This document shows, one piece after another, positions 9,819-19,341 of a stretch of 64,000 nucleotides of DNA. Positions within the stretch are counted from its first letter, which is position 1, and each line of letters starts with the position of its first letter. The notes beneath the pieces are model-generated. The model saw only the letters and a program-made list of their open reading frames with translations. It searched no databases and was not told where the DNA came from. Made by a program: the position numbers and the translations under genes. The DNA is from Paenarthrobacter sp. GOM3 (GTDB lineage: Bacteria; Actinomycetota; Actinomycetes; Actinomycetales; Micrococcaceae), in contig NZ_CP136562.1 of assembly GCF_018215265.2 (NCBI RefSeq), positions 4,216,001-4,280,000 on the forward strand. Reading direction: 5' to 3'.

Positions 9819-11678
9819 ATGGCCAGGATTGAGGACTATGCGATCATCGGGGACCTGAACACTGCCGCCTTGGTGGGGCGCAGCGGGTCCATTGACTGGA
9901 TGTGCCTGCCACGGTTTGATTCACCCGCATGCTTCGCAGCGTTACTGGACTCCCCCGAAGCGGGCCGCTGGTTGATCGCGCCCGCCGGGACACCAGCCGA
10001 CGGCGTCTGCACCCGCCGCCAGTACCGCGAAGACACGCTGATCCTGGAAACCGAATGGGACGTGGACGGCGGCTCCGTCAAGGTCACCGACTTCATGCCC
10101 GTGCGTGACGACGCGGTGGACGTGGTGCGGATCGTCGAAGGGCTCTCCGGCGAGGTGGACATGCACATGGAGCTGGTCCTGCGCTTCGATTACGGCCGGG
10201 TAGTGCCTTGGGTCCGGCACGGCAAGCACGGCATCAGCGCCGTGGCTGGCCCGGACTCCGCCTACCTCACAACGCACGCCCCGCTCGAAGGCCGGGACCG
10301 CCGGACGTATAGCGACTTCACTGTTCGGGCAGGCGACAAAGTGCCCTTCGTGTTGCGCTGGGCCCCGAGCCACGAGCGCGAACCTCGGCGGATCGACCCA
10401 TACAGGGCCCTCGGGGCCACTGAGTCTTTCTGGCTTGAGTGGATCGGCCGCAGTGAAATGACGGGAAAATACAAGGAACCCGTCGAGCGGTCCCTGATCA
10501 CCCTCAAGGCCCTGACTTATGCGCCCACGGGCGGTATCGTCGCAGCAGCAACCACGTCATTGCCGGAGCAGATCGGCGGTCCCCGCAACTGGGATTACCG
10601 CTACTGCTGGCTGCGTGACGCCACCTTGACCCTGCAATCCCTTCTCGCTGCCGGCTACACGGAAGAGGCGGCCGCCTGGCGCGATTGGCTGCTTCGCGCC
10701 ATCGCCGGGGACCCTTCCGAGCTTCAGATTGTTTACGGGCTCGACGGCGCCAGGAGACTCCCCGAGGCAGACATACCGTGGCTGTCCGGTTACGAGGGTT
10801 CACATCCGGTGCGCACCGGCAACGCCGCCGCACCGCAACTGCAGCTGGACGTTTGGGGCGAAGTCCTGGACGGCCTCTCACTCACGCGCGCCGCTTCTCC
10901 CGAGGGCACGGTGGATAATTCCTGGGACATCCAGGTGGCGCTGATGGAGTACCTCGAAGGAGCATGGGATAAGCCTGACAACGGTCTCTGGGAAATGCGT
11001 GGGCCACGGCAGCATTTCACGCACTCCAAGGTGATGGCATGGGTTGCCGCCGACCGCATGGTCAAGGCCGTACGCACATCGGGGTTGCCGGGACCCCACG
11101 ACCGGTGGGCCGCCCTGCGCAGCGAAATACACGCCGACGTGATGGCCAAGGGCTTCGACGCAAAACGCAACACTTTCGTCCAAGCATACGGAACCAAGGA
11201 ACTGGACGCGAGCCTGCTCTTGATACCCCGGGTCGGCTTCCTGCCGCACAAGCACCCCGGAGTGGTCGGGATGGTGGACGCCATCCAAAAGGAGCTCACC
11301 GAGGACGGCTTCGTGCTGCGCTACCGCACCGAGGCCGGCCATGACGGACTACCCGGCGATGAAGGCGTTTTCCTTGCCTGCTCATTCTGGCTGGTCGACG
11401 CATTGTTGGGCATCGGCCGCACGGACGAGGCCACGGAACTCTTCGAACGGCTCCTGACCCTGCGTAACGATGTTGGCCTGCTCAGCGAAGAATGGGACCC
11501 CCGCACCCATAGGCAGCTGGGTAACACGCCGCAAGCCTTCAGCCACTTCCCGCTCATCCACAGCGCTATGCAGCTACACCATGGCGCAGCACACAGCAGC
11601 GACCAGCCGATGGGCCGTCCCAAGCATCCAACCTCGGCCAGCGGCTCTATGCTTCGGAATGATCCTCGCCTTCGGTAA
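9819..11678 (+). CDS. Glycoside hydrolase family 15 protein (glucoamylase/trehalase-like)
   Basis: A 619-residue cytosolic GH15 enzyme. The N-terminal beta-sandwich (about 1-210) begins MARIEDYAIIGDLNTAALVGRSGSIDW, a standard start for actinobacterial GH15 proteins. The (alpha/alpha)6 catalytic barrel follows, with NWDYRYCWLRDA near residue 260 at the substrate site and SEEWDP near residue 560 at the place of the second catalytic acid. Actinobacterial members of this type are often trehalases; others act on maltose or isomaltose. It has no signal peptide. It is a single gene whose last 32 bases overlap a small minus-strand gene tail to tail. Family call is firm, substrate is not. Confidence 0.9.
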   Translation: MARIEDYAIIGDLNTAALVGRSGSIDWMCLPRFDSPACFAALLDSPEAGRWLIAPAGTPADGVCTRRQYREDTLILETEWDVDGGSVKVTDFMPVRDDAVDVVRIVEGLSGEVDMHMELVLRFDYGRVVPWVRHGKHGISAVAGPDSAYLTTHAPLEGRDRRTYSDFTVRAGDKVPFVLRWAPSHEREPRRIDPYRALGATESFWLEWIGRSEMTGKYKEPVERSLITLKALTYAPTGGIVAAATTSLPEQIGGPRNWDYRYCWLRDATLTLQSLLAAGYTEEAAAWRDWLLRAIAGDPSELQIVYGLDGARRLPEADIPWLSGYEGSHPVRTGNAAAPQLQLDVWGEVLDGLSLTRAASPEGTVDNSWDIQVALMEYLEGAWDKPDNGLWEMRGPRQHFTHSKVMAWVAADRMVKAVRTSGLPGPHDRWAALRSEIHADVMAKGFDAKRNTFVQAYGTKELDASLLLIPRVGFLPHKHPGVVGMVDAIQKELTEDGFVLRYRTEAGHDGLPGDEGVFLACSFWLVDALLGIGRTDEATELFERLLTLRNDVGLLSEEWDPRTHRQLGNTPQAFSHFPLIHSAMQLHHGAAHSSDQPMGRPKHPTSASGSMLRNDPRLR

Positions 11679-11847
11679 CTGACGTTTCACCCTTGTGACT
11701 GGCTTCTTCGAGGTGCAGGTCCAACTTGCGTTCGGCCTCACGCCGCCGCTGCCCTACTGTCCTCATCTGCTGGGTCGTCGGGTCTCCCCGGTCCTCTGAC
11801 GTTGCACCCGACGGCGTGCCGGGCTGCTCTTGCTCCTGTTCGCCCAT
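11647..11847 (-). CDS. Hypothetical small charged protein, 66 aa
   Basis: A 66-residue, very polar, low-complexity protein (MGEQEQEQPGTPSGATSEDRG then a basic GQRRREAERKLDLHLEEA helix and an acidic tail). No fold or family is recognisable. It overlaps the 3' end of the GH15 gene by 32 bases on the opposite strand and lies downstream of the PRC-DUF2382 gene on the same strand. The ribosome site is weak. It looks like the small hydrophilic proteins often found in Arthrobacter genomes, but gene status is uncertain. Confidence 0.45.
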   Translation of the reverse strand: MGEQEQEQPGTPSGATSEDRGDPTTQQMRTVGQRRREAERKLDLHLEEASHKGETSVTEGEDHSEA

Positions 11848-11971
11848 ATGGAAATCGTCCCATCGCCGGCGCCTTTGCGGTAGCCGCAATCACCGGGCAG
11901 CCGCGTTGTGAGGCCCGCTCCGCACCCTCCGACGTGATCTTTGGGCGCAAAGCGGGCCTAGCAACGAGTGG

Positions 11972-12805
11972 TTAGCGGCGGGCTTCGCCGGTTCCCGTGC
12001 CCTCGGTCTCGATGCGCTCCTTGCGGACTTCCTCATCCACCTGGACTTCGTCGGTTACCGTGTCCTTTTCGAGGCGTACGCGCTCCACCGGCACGGTCTC
12101 CTTGTCCACCACCGGGCGCTCCTCGTGCAGCGTCACCTCATGTTCGCTCTCCGTGAGTTCGGGGCCGCTCATGGCATCGCCCGAGTTCCCGTCCGTGATC
12201 GGTTCACGTTCGACCCGGACTTCCTCGCGCTGCACCGGGACGGTGGTGGTGACGTTCTCGGTGGTGATGTACTTGCGCAAGCGGGCACGGCCGGTGGCCT
12301 GGCTTTCCTTGCCAACGTTGAGCCGCTCCTCCGAGCGGGTCATAGCGCCGTCGTCGTCGCGGGTTGTGCCGGAGTCGCGCGTCGTCCCCATGTCGCGGGT
12401 GTTCCCTGTGTCGCGGACCGTCTCCGTGTCGCGGGTTGTGCTGGTGTCGCGGGTCGCGTAGTCATCCTGTCCGCTAAATCCAGTCCCACCATCCAGTTGG
12501 TAGTGGTTGTAGAGGCGGGATTCCTCGCCCGGGTCGAGGTGCCCGTCTTCGGCAACCCTCGGCGCGTCCTTGATGTGGTCCTTGCTGTACGGAACTACCA
12601 CGTCGTCGCCGTCCACCGTGGCTTCCTGGAGTGGAATGAACGACTCCGAACTGCCGAAAAGGCCCGTCTTGACGGTGACCCATGTGGGTTCGCCGGTGTC
12701 GTCGTCGGTGTAGAACGTGCCGATGGATCCGACCTTGTCACCCTCTGTGGTGCGGACGTTTCCATTCAGGCCCATCAGGCGGTCAATGTTTTCCCTCGCG
12801 AGCAT
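11972..12805 (-). CDS. PRC-barrel and DUF2382 domain stress protein
   Basis: A 277-residue two-domain protein. A PRC barrel covers about residues 1-85 (RLMGLNGNVRTTEGDKVGSIGTFY...VVVPYSKDHIKDAPR). A DUF2382 domain covers about 155-270, with the typical RSEERLNVGKE opening, the RARLRKYITTENVTTTVPVQREEVRVERE core and the VDKETVPVERVRLEKDT repeat. The two are joined by a flexible linker of six hexapeptides of the form TRDxxT (residues 115-150). Such proteins are common in actinobacteria and deinococci and are linked to stress and desiccation; the molecular role is unclear. GGAGAC lies just upstream of the ATG. It is monocistronic. Confidence 0.9.
   Translation of the reverse strand: MLARENIDRLMGLNGNVRTTEGDKVGSIGTFYTDDDTGEPTWVTVKTGLFGSSESFIPLQEATVDGDDVVVPYSKDHIKDAPRVAEDGHLDPGEESRLYNHYQLDGGTGFSGQDDYATRDTSTTRDTETVRDTGNTRDMGTTRDSGTTRDDDGAMTRSEERLNVGKESQATGRARLRKYITTENVTTTVPVQREEVRVEREPITDGNSGDAMSGPELTESEHEVTLHEERPVVDKETVPVERVRLEKDTVTDEVQVDEEVRKERIETEGTGTGEARR
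12356..12463 (-). repeat. Six 18-bp in-frame repeats in the PRC-DUF2382 linker
   Basis: Six consecutive 18-bp units, 108 bp in all, encode DYATRD, TSTTRD, TETVRD, TGNTRD, MGTTRD and SGTTRD. The unit length keeps frame, so copy number could vary between strains without breaking the gene. Confidence 0.85.
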
Positions 12806-13075
12806 GATGTCTCCTTGGAATGCGGTTCTCTTACTGTGGATTGCCGAGCGGGCTGCATCACCGGGCAGGATTTCCGGACGCCGATGGGGAAGTGAATCAA
12901 CCCATCGACTTTAAGGAACAAATAAATGATAAGCATGCTTAGCGTTTGCTTGGCAAGCCCCTGGGCCAAGTATTCCCACGCTTGCTATCCGGGCCAGCAG
13001 GAGCTTACGCTCGATGAGGAGAAACCGTACTTGTGCCAAAGGTACCCACCTCCCTTTCCACCTTCAGGGTCCACA

Positions 13076-13495
13076 ATGACTGCTCAGTCAGCACAGCAAC
13101 CTCTTTCTTCCTCTCATCAGGCACGCCAGCCCCGCTGCGAAAAGTGCCGCACCAACCAACACCTCATGGTCGACACCATCGACGCCCATTCAGACCTCTC
13201 GATGGGCCTTGTCCGCGTCGGTTACAACTGCAGAAAATGCGGATCCTTCCGCGCGCATGCAGCAACCGTGGCCGACGTCGCCGATGTCCTCAACACCTCC
13301 AACCCATCGTCCGGGCTGCTGCAGTTCGGAAAGCACTTCCTGCACTGCGGGCTCCCCATGCACACCGGCGCCGGAAAGTTAAACCGGATTTCCGCCACCA
13401 CCGGACGCATCGTCGATCCGGAGCTTGAGGTCTACCTCAACACCCGGGTCCTGCACTGCGATGAGTGCGGTTTCCAGATGGAAATCCCGGACTAG
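13076..13495 (+). CDS. Zinc-ribbon protein of unknown function, 139 aa
   Basis: A 139-residue protein with a Cys pair RCEKC near the N-terminus and NCRKCG about 45 residues later, which together form one probable zinc ribbon. A second pair follows: HCGLPMH, then HCDECGFQMEIPD at the C-terminus. The HCGxxM...CxxCGFxMEI module also occurs in the protein encoded at 27189-27590. ATG 13076 is chosen because CAGGG precedes it and the upstream frame is Pro-rich and unlike protein. It is monocistronic with its own terminator. It may bind nucleic acid or a partner protein; no function is recognised. Confidence 0.7.
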   Translation: MTAQSAQQPLSSSHQARQPRCEKCRTNQHLMVDTIDAHSDLSMGLVRVGYNCRKCGSFRAHAATVADVADVLNTSNPSSGLLQFGKHFLHCGLPMHTGAGKLNRISATTGRIVDPELEVYLNTRVLHCDECGFQMEIPD

Positions 13496-13527
13496 CCTGA
13501 AACCGCCCTTGCGGCACCCGCGCCATG

Positions 13528-13564
13528 AAGCGTCCGCCGGCGAGCACCGCCGTCGGACGCTTTT
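13528..13564 (+). terminator. Rho-independent terminator after the zinc-ribbon gene
   Basis: A stem of AGCGTCCG and CGGCG paired with CGCCG and CGGACGCT (one C/T bulge), followed by four T residues at 13561-13564. Confidence 0.8.
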
Positions 13565-13738
13565 CGTGTGCCGACCAAAGCCCGCCGCCAATCGCTCCGG
13601 GCGCCTGCAATTGTGGGCGCGGGTGTTCGCGTGCCAGTGTTTGGGCATGCCGGCTTCCGCAGGTAGCGTGAGCCACAGACAGGTATTGCTCCGCCCCGCG
13701 CGGACCATTCCCGAGGACGAGCCCCTAGGAGCCAGCCC

Positions 13739-15139
13739 ATGAGCAGATCCCATCGAACGTCTCAGCGCGAGCCGAATAACGCCGTCGAACTCAATCCCCT
13801 GTTCAGCAGGCCGGGAGAATCAACCATATTTCCGCGCTTCACCATGCCTGAGGGTGAAGCCCTGCCATCCACGGCTTACCAGGTTGTCCATGATGAGGCG
13901 ATGCTCGACGGAAACTCGCGCCTGAACCTTGCGACGTTCGTGGGGACGTGGATGGAACCCGAAGCGTCCCAGCTGTACGCCGAGACGTTCGACAAGAACA
14001 TGATCGACAAGGACGAATACCCTCAAACGGCACTCATCGAAACACGGTGCTGGCGGATGCTCGCGGACCTGTGGAACGCGCCGGATCCCGAAAAGAGCAT
14101 CGGAACGTCGACTATTGGCTCCTCCGAAGCCTGCATGCTGGGCGGCCTAGCTTTGAAGCGTCGCTGGCAGCACGCCCGGCGCGAGGCAGGTAAGCCAACA
14201 GACAAACCCAACCTCATCCTCAGCTCAGCCGTCCAAGTTTGCTGGGAAAAATTCTGCAATTACTGGGAGGTGGAGCCCAGGTTCGTTCCCGTCTCCGCCG
14301 AACACCCAATGCTCGACGGGCATGACCTGGACCGATACGTCGACGAAAACACCATTGGCGTCGTAGCCATCATGGGAGTCACCTACACGGGCGTCTACGA
14401 ACCCGTCCGCCTCATCTCCGAGGCCCTCGACGACATCCAGGAACGCCGCGGGCTGGACATTCCCATCCACGTCGACGGTGCCTCCGGAGCCATGGTTGCC
14501 CCCTTCCTGCAGCCCCAGACGGTTTGGGATTTCCGGCTCCCGCGGGTTGCTTCCATCAACACCTCAGGCCACAAATACGGGCTGGTGTACCCCGGCCTCG
14601 GCTGGGTCGTCTGGCGGGACGCCGCGGCACTACCCGAGGACCTGATCTTCCACGTCAGCTACCTCGGCGGGGATACGCCCACCTTTGCCCTGAACTTCTC
14701 GAGGCCCGGCGCGCAGGTGCTGTTGCAGTACTACCTCTTTCTCCGGCTCGGCTTCGCAGGGTATCGGGCGGTTCAGGCGACCTCCCGGGACGTCGCGCTC
14801 TACTTGTCCAACGAGATCGGTGCCATGGATGCCTTCACGCTGTGGAGCGATGGTTCCGACATTCCCGTCTTCGCATGGCAGCTAAGCGACGGCCACACGG
14901 AGCATTGGAACCTCCACCACTTGTCAGAGCGGTTGCGGATGAATGGATGGCTGGTGCCGGCGTATCCCCTGCCCGACGGGTTAAGTGACGTCACGGTCCA
15001 AAGGATTGTGGTCCGTAACGGCTTCACTCGCGACCTCGCCTCGAGTTTCCTTGCCGACCTGAAGAAAGAGGTCGACTACCTGGACAGCCTCACCGCACCC
15101 ATGCCTCCAGACAAGCAATCAGAAGGATTCCACCACTGA
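13739..15139 (+). CDS. gadB: Glutamate decarboxylase (PLP-dependent)
   Basis: A 466-residue group II PLP decarboxylase that converts glutamate to GABA and CO2, using a proton and so helping acid tolerance. The PLP-binding lysine is Lys279 in NTSGHKYGLVYPG, and the cofactor Asp is in HVDGASGAMVAPF (Asp246). The GTSTIGSSEACMLGGLALKRRW segment matches GadA/GadB closely, and the length equals the E. coli enzymes. AGGAG lies eight bases before the ATG. A class II amidotransferase-like gene follows after 21 bases, suggesting a glutamine to glutamate to GABA route. No glutamate/GABA antiporter lies next to it. Confidence 0.93.
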   Translation: MSRSHRTSQREPNNAVELNPLFSRPGESTIFPRFTMPEGEALPSTAYQVVHDEAMLDGNSRLNLATFVGTWMEPEASQLYAETFDKNMIDKDEYPQTALIETRCWRMLADLWNAPDPEKSIGTSTIGSSEACMLGGLALKRRWQHARREAGKPTDKPNLILSSAVQVCWEKFCNYWEVEPRFVPVSAEHPMLDGHDLDRYVDENTIGVVAIMGVTYTGVYEPVRLISEALDDIQERRGLDIPIHVDGASGAMVAPFLQPQTVWDFRLPRVASINTSGHKYGLVYPGLGWVVWRDAAALPEDLIFHVSYLGGDTPTFALNFSRPGAQVLLQYYLFLRLGFAGYRAVQATSRDVALYLSNEIGAMDAFTLWSDGSDIPVFAWQLSDGHTEHWNLHHLSERLRMNGWLVPAYPLPDGLSDVTVQRIVVRNGFTRDLASSFLADLKKEVDYLDSLTAPMPPDKQSEGFHH

Positions 15140-15160
15140 CCCTGTGAACAGGAGACACGC

Positions 15161-16030
15161 ATGTGCCGTCTCTTTGGCCTCCATGCCGGCGCCCGACCGG
15201 TACGAGCCACCTTCTGGCTGCTGGACGCCCCGGACAGCCTGTCGGTGCAAAGCCGCCGGGAGCCTGACGGGGCAGGGATAGGGACGTATGACGCCGAGGG
15301 CGAGGCCCGCGTGGCCAAGCAACCGTTGGCCGCCTGGGAGGATCATGCCTTTGCCCGCGAGGCGCGTGACCTGAAGAGCACCACATTCCTGGCCCACGTT
15401 CGATACGCGAGCACCGGCGCGCTCACCATGGTCAACACCCATCCGTTCGAGCAGGACAACCGGCTGTTTGCCCACAACGGAGTGCTCCATGGGCTGGACG
15501 AACTCGACCGGCGGCTCACTTCGCTCGGCGTCATGGGCCTGGTGCAGGGACAATCGGACAGCGAGCGGTTCTTCGCGCTGATCACTGCCGAAACCCGACG
15601 CGCTGGAGGGGACGTTGGCGAGGGCGTTGTGCAAGCCGTCCGCTGGATCGCGCGCGAACTGCCCGTCTTCAGCCTCAACTTCATCCTGTCTACGGCGACC
15701 GACATGTGGGCGCTCAGGTACCCTGCCACGCACCCTCTTTATGTGTTGGAACGGGATCCAGCCACGGCACCCGATCCTGGAACCCCGCTCGACGCCAGGA
15801 GCAAACGGATCAGCTCCCGCAGCGCGGATCTTGCCCGTTCTCCCCACGTCCTCTTTGCCACCGAACCCATGGACCACAATCCGCGGTGGCACCCCTTGAC
15901 GTCAGGCGAGCTGGTCCATGTTGGCGCGGACCTGGCCGTGACGTCCACAATGCCCTTCGACGGCGACCCCGTCCGCCTCCTGACGCTCGCGGATCTTGAA
16001 CCGTCAGCAGCGGCATCGCAGACACCGTAA
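15161..16030 (+). CDS. Class II glutamine amidotransferase-like protein (EgtC/YafJ type)
   Basis: A 289-residue N-terminal-nucleophile amidotransferase. After Met removal Cys2 (MCRLFG) would be the nucleophile. The expected REPDGAGIGTY, HVRYASTG, NTHPFEQDNRLFAHNGVLHG and QSDSERFF motifs are present in order. It is a free-standing glutaminase domain, without the synthetase domain of GlmS or PurF. Relatives include EgtC of ergothioneine synthesis, but no egt genes are here. ACAGGAG precedes the ATG and it lies 21 bases after gadB, so the two are very likely co-transcribed. It may release glutamate from glutamine or a gamma-glutamyl compound for GadB; that link is inference. Confidence 0.85.
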   Translation: MCRLFGLHAGARPVRATFWLLDAPDSLSVQSRREPDGAGIGTYDAEGEARVAKQPLAAWEDHAFAREARDLKSTTFLAHVRYASTGALTMVNTHPFEQDNRLFAHNGVLHGLDELDRRLTSLGVMGLVQGQSDSERFFALITAETRRAGGDVGEGVVQAVRWIARELPVFSLNFILSTATDMWALRYPATHPLYVLERDPATAPDPGTPLDARSKRISSRSADLARSPHVLFATEPMDHNPRWHPLTSGELVHVGADLAVTSTMPFDGDPVRLLTLADLEPSAAASQTP

Positions 16031-16197
16031 ATCGCCGCGGTCTACACCCGACTTGTAACGCTCGACGGCGACCTGCCGCCTGTGCGGGCTCGTGGTGGGG
16101 GCTTGTGGTGCGGGCTCGTGGTTGGGGTTTTCGGGGTTTTCCACATAGGCCCGAAAAGGGCTGATCTGGGGGAGGTTCGGCGTGACAGGGTTCTTGT

Positions 16198-17910
16198 ATG
16201 GGAAGCAGCAGGCAGTCGGTGGAGCGGCGGACGGGTTCGTCCCGCGGCGATACGCTGTCGCTCGATTCTGGTACCGACCCGGTGCGGGCCCTGTTCGAAG
16301 GTTCGACGGCGAGCACGGACCGTGCCGCCGATCCGGGGGCGTCGCAGCCCGAGGTCTTACAGCTGTTGAACGGCTTGGATTCTGCGGATACAAAGCGCGC
16401 CACCCCTGAACTGGCCGACGCATTGGAGGATAGTGCGTCCGCTCTGGGGTGGCTGAGGGCGTCGGCTCCTGGCCAAGCAAGGTTCCTTGGGCTTGTGGAG
16501 GCTGCGGATTTTGCTGGCCAGGTGGAGGAGCTTTCGCGGTCGTTGGAGTATTTGCAGGTGGTCGCGGCCCAGGCCGTGGAGCGGACCCGGAATGAAGCTC
16601 GAGGTGCCCCATCCTCCGCCGACCCCGGCTGGCGCACGGGATGGACCGATGCCCCGGGAAACACCCAGGACCGGGCTGGTACCAGCCAGGCCAGTGAGGT
16701 TAGCCTGCTCGATGACGGCTACCGGAACACGGCACAGTTCCTCCGCGCCCGATTGCGGATCAGTATCAGCGAAGCCCGCCGCAGACTCGCCCTCGCCGCC
16801 GAGGTCCTCCCCCAGCCCGGAATAGCCGGACAACCCCTCCCCGCCCGACGGGAAGCCCTCGCCGACGCGATCGGATCAGCCCAAATACCCTCCCGCTCAG
16901 CCACGATCATCAGCACCGCCCTGGATAAAGTCCGGCACCTCACCGACACCGAAACCATCACCCGCATGGAACACGCCCTGACCAGAACCGCAACCGAAAG
17001 CGACCCGGACTTCCTCACCAAAACGGCCCAACGCTGGACCGACAGGATCGACCACGACGGAACCGAAACCTCCTAAGAAGCCCTCCACCAACTCCAAGGC
17101 ACCTTCCTCCGCCGCAGACGCCGCTACGGACTGCACCACCTCGAAATCTTCGCCACCACCGAACAATACGAAACCCTCACCACCGTCATGAACACCGCCA
17201 CCAACCCCCGACACACCACCCAACCCACCAACCCGGACCTGGACCGACGCTCCCGGGCACAAAAACTCCTCGACGGCCTCGTCGGCGCCTGCAACCTCGC
17301 AATGACCACCGGCAAACTCCCCACCAACGGCGGACTCCGACCCCAACTCACCGTCACCATCAGCCACCAAGACCTCCTGGACCAACTCACGGGACACGAC
17401 CAACCAGCCCCGCACACCCAGCCCCGTGGGACCGGCCCTACCCTGCCTCCGCTCGACACCAGCACCAGCACACCATCGCTCGGCACCGGCACCGCGACGT
17501 TCACCGGCCCCCTCCACCCCAACACCATCCGCAAAATCGCCTGCGACGCCGACATCATCCCCGTCCTGCTCGGCACCGACTCCCGCGTCCTGGACATCGG
17601 CCGCACCACCCGGATCTTCCCACCCCACATCCGCAAAGCCATCACCGCCCGCGACGGCGGCTGCGCCTTCCCCGACTGCACCATGCCCGCACCCTGGTGC
17701 GAAACCCACCACATCACCTACTGGTCCCACGGCGGAACCACAGGAACAGAAAACGGAACCCTCCTCTGCTCCCACCACCACCACCTCATCCACAAAGAAC
17801 AATGGACCATCACCAACACCAACGGCACCCCCTGGTTCATCCCCCCACCCCACATCGACCCCACACAAACACCCCGACGCAACCACCACCACACACCCCT
17901 CAGAACATGA
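16198..17910 (+). pseudogene. DUF222-HNH endonuclease gene interrupted by an in-frame TAA
   Basis: Together the two parts encode the usual actinobacterial DUF222 domain followed by a C-terminal HNH nuclease. The first part (292 residues) ends at TAA 17074-17076 after RIDHDGTETS. The same frame continues with EALHQLQGTFLRRRRRYGLHHLEIFATTEQYETL and reaches the HNH core DGGCAFPDCTMPAPWCETHHI then HHHHLIHKEQW. No frame change is needed, so one nonsense change (for example GAA to TAA) explains it. If the stop is real the nuclease domain is not made, unless it is translated separately from ATG 17188 or by readthrough. Full length would be about 570 residues, normal for these multicopy genes. Confidence 0.85.
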
Positions 17911-17982
17911 GGCTGACGGGGTTGGCGGCCGCCCAGGCAAACCCTATGGGCCACCTTCAGGTCGAGGGCAGTTAACGCAACA

Positions 17983-18033
17983 AGCGCCCGACTGCCGGGG
18001 AGCCCCAAAGGAGACTTCCCGCCGTCGGGCGCT
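17983..18033 (-). terminator. Terminator-like hairpin between the HNH pseudogene and pobA
   Basis: A 10-bp stem, AGCGCCCGAC (17983-17992) with GTCGGGCGCT (18024-18033), around a 31-base loop that can form further pairs. On the minus strand it follows pobA and is trailed by TTGTTG. It probably also stops plus-strand transcription from the pseudogene. Confidence 0.55.
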
Positions 18034-18057
18034 GGAGGTGGTTTGCTGGGTAAAGCG

Positions 18058-19245
18058 TCAGCGTGAGGTCGGCCAGCCTGTGTACGACTCCGCGAGGTAC
18101 GCCTTGCCATGCTCAGAGGTCACCACGGAGTGGAGTTCGCCGAGTTGGCGGGCGCGATCGAACTCGTCAGCGCCGGGCACGGTGTGCAGCATGGATGTCA
18201 TCCAGTAGGAGAAGTGCTGGGCCTTCCACACCCGGTCCAACGCCCGGTCGCTGTAGGAGTCCAGCAGCGCGGTGGAGCCGTTGGAGTAATAGGAGTCGAG
18301 ACCTTCGAAGAGCACCTTGACGTCGTGGATGGCCAGGTTGAGGCCTTTGGCACCTGTAGGCGGGACCGTGTGCGCCGCATCGCCGGCGAGGAACAGGTTT
18401 CCGTGGCGCATGGGGGTATGGACGAAGCTGCGGAAAGGCAGGACCATCTTTTCGAGGACCGGTCCTTCCTTGAGCTCGAAGCCGTTGCCGTTGACGCGCT
18501 TGCGGAACTCGGACCAAATGCGTTCGTCGTCCCAGTCGGCAACGTTCTCTTTGGGGTCGCACTGGAAATACATGCGCTGGACGGTCTCGGTGCGCTGGCT
18601 GATCAGGGCGAAGCCGTTTTCCGAGTTCGCGTAGATCAGCTCGTCTGCGCTGCGTGGGGCTTCGGCGAGGATACCGAACCACGCGAAGGGATATTCGTGG
18701 AAGTACCACTTGCGGTTCGCTTCAGGAATCTGGAATCGGCAGTGGCTTCGGGATCCGTCGGCGCCAACGAGGAAGTCCGCCTGAATCTCGAGTTCCTGCC
18801 CGTCGGCATTGGTAAACCAGACTTTCGGCTTGCCTTCGAGGTCGTGCACAGTGGTGTCCGTGACGCTGTAGTGGACGGCACCGCCGTCGGCCTCACGTCG
18901 GGCAGCCAGGTCCATGAAAACATCCGTTTGTGGGTAGAGCCATACGGATTCGCCCACAAGTTCCTTGAAGTTGATGCGGTGGCTTTCACCGTTGAAGCGC
19001 AGTTCGATGCCGTCGTGCCGGTCGCCTTCGCGAAGCACACGGTCGGACACTCCCGAGTCAACCAGCAGGTTCACTGTGCCATGCTCCAGGATGCCGGCTC
19101 GTACGGTTTCCTGGATTTCCTTTCGGCTGCGTATTTCCACCACGACCGATTCGATGCCCTGCTTGGCCAGAAGGTGGGAGAGCATGAGGCCTGCGGGGCC
19201 GGCTCCCATGATGGCCACTTGGGTTTTGATAGGCGTGCGTGCCAT
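18058..19245 (-). CDS. pobA: 4-hydroxybenzoate 3-monooxygenase
   Basis: A 395-residue group A flavin monooxygenase that hydroxylates 4-hydroxybenzoate to protocatechuate using NAD(P)H and O2. The FAD dinucleotide motif GAGPAG is at residues 14-19, the DG motif is in FLVGADGSRSHCRF near 163, and the GD motif is in FLAGDAAHTVPPTGAKGLNL. Length and the segment QETVRAGILEHGTVNLL match PobA closely. An IclR regulator and an AAHS aromatic-acid transporter follow, which supports the call. A near-perfect palindrome sits about 97 bases upstream of its start, in place to control it. No ring-cleavage genes for protocatechuate are in the window. Confidence 0.95.
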   Translation of the reverse strand: MARTPIKTQVAIMGAGPAGLMLSHLLAKQGIESVVVEIRSRKEIQETVRAGILEHGTVNLLVDSGVSDRVLREGDRHDGIELRFNGESHRINFKELVGESVWLYPQTDVFMDLAARREADGGAVHYSVTDTTVHDLEGKPKVWFTNADGQELEIQADFLVGADGSRSHCRFQIPEANRKWYFHEYPFAWFGILAEAPRSADELIYANSENGFALISQRTETVQRMYFQCDPKENVADWDDERIWSEFRKRVNGNGFELKEGPVLEKMVLPFRSFVHTPMRHGNLFLAGDAAHTVPPTGAKGLNLAIHDVKVLFEGLDSYYSNGSTALLDSYSDRALDRVWKAQHFSYWMTSMLHTVPGADEFDRARQLGELHSVVTSEHGKAYLAESYTGWPTSR

Positions 19246-19341
19246 GGTTGTTCCTCGCTTCGTTGCGGCTCCTGGCGTTTCTGCCAGGTGAATTGGTCTG
19301 GCATCAGTCTGGCCCTATCGACGTGATTGCCGTTACAACAA

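Noticed and set aside
12356..12463. CRISPR-like array
   Set aside because: The 18-bp units are contiguous with no spacers and encode an in-frame linker.
17188..17910. Independent HNH nuclease gene starting at 17188
   Set aside because: Family-typical residues continue upstream of 17188 to the TAA in the same frame, so it is treated as the second part of one broken gene.
18109..19326. Plus-strand open frame of 405 codons opposite pobA
   Set aside because: Antisense to pobA; residue use is not protein-like.
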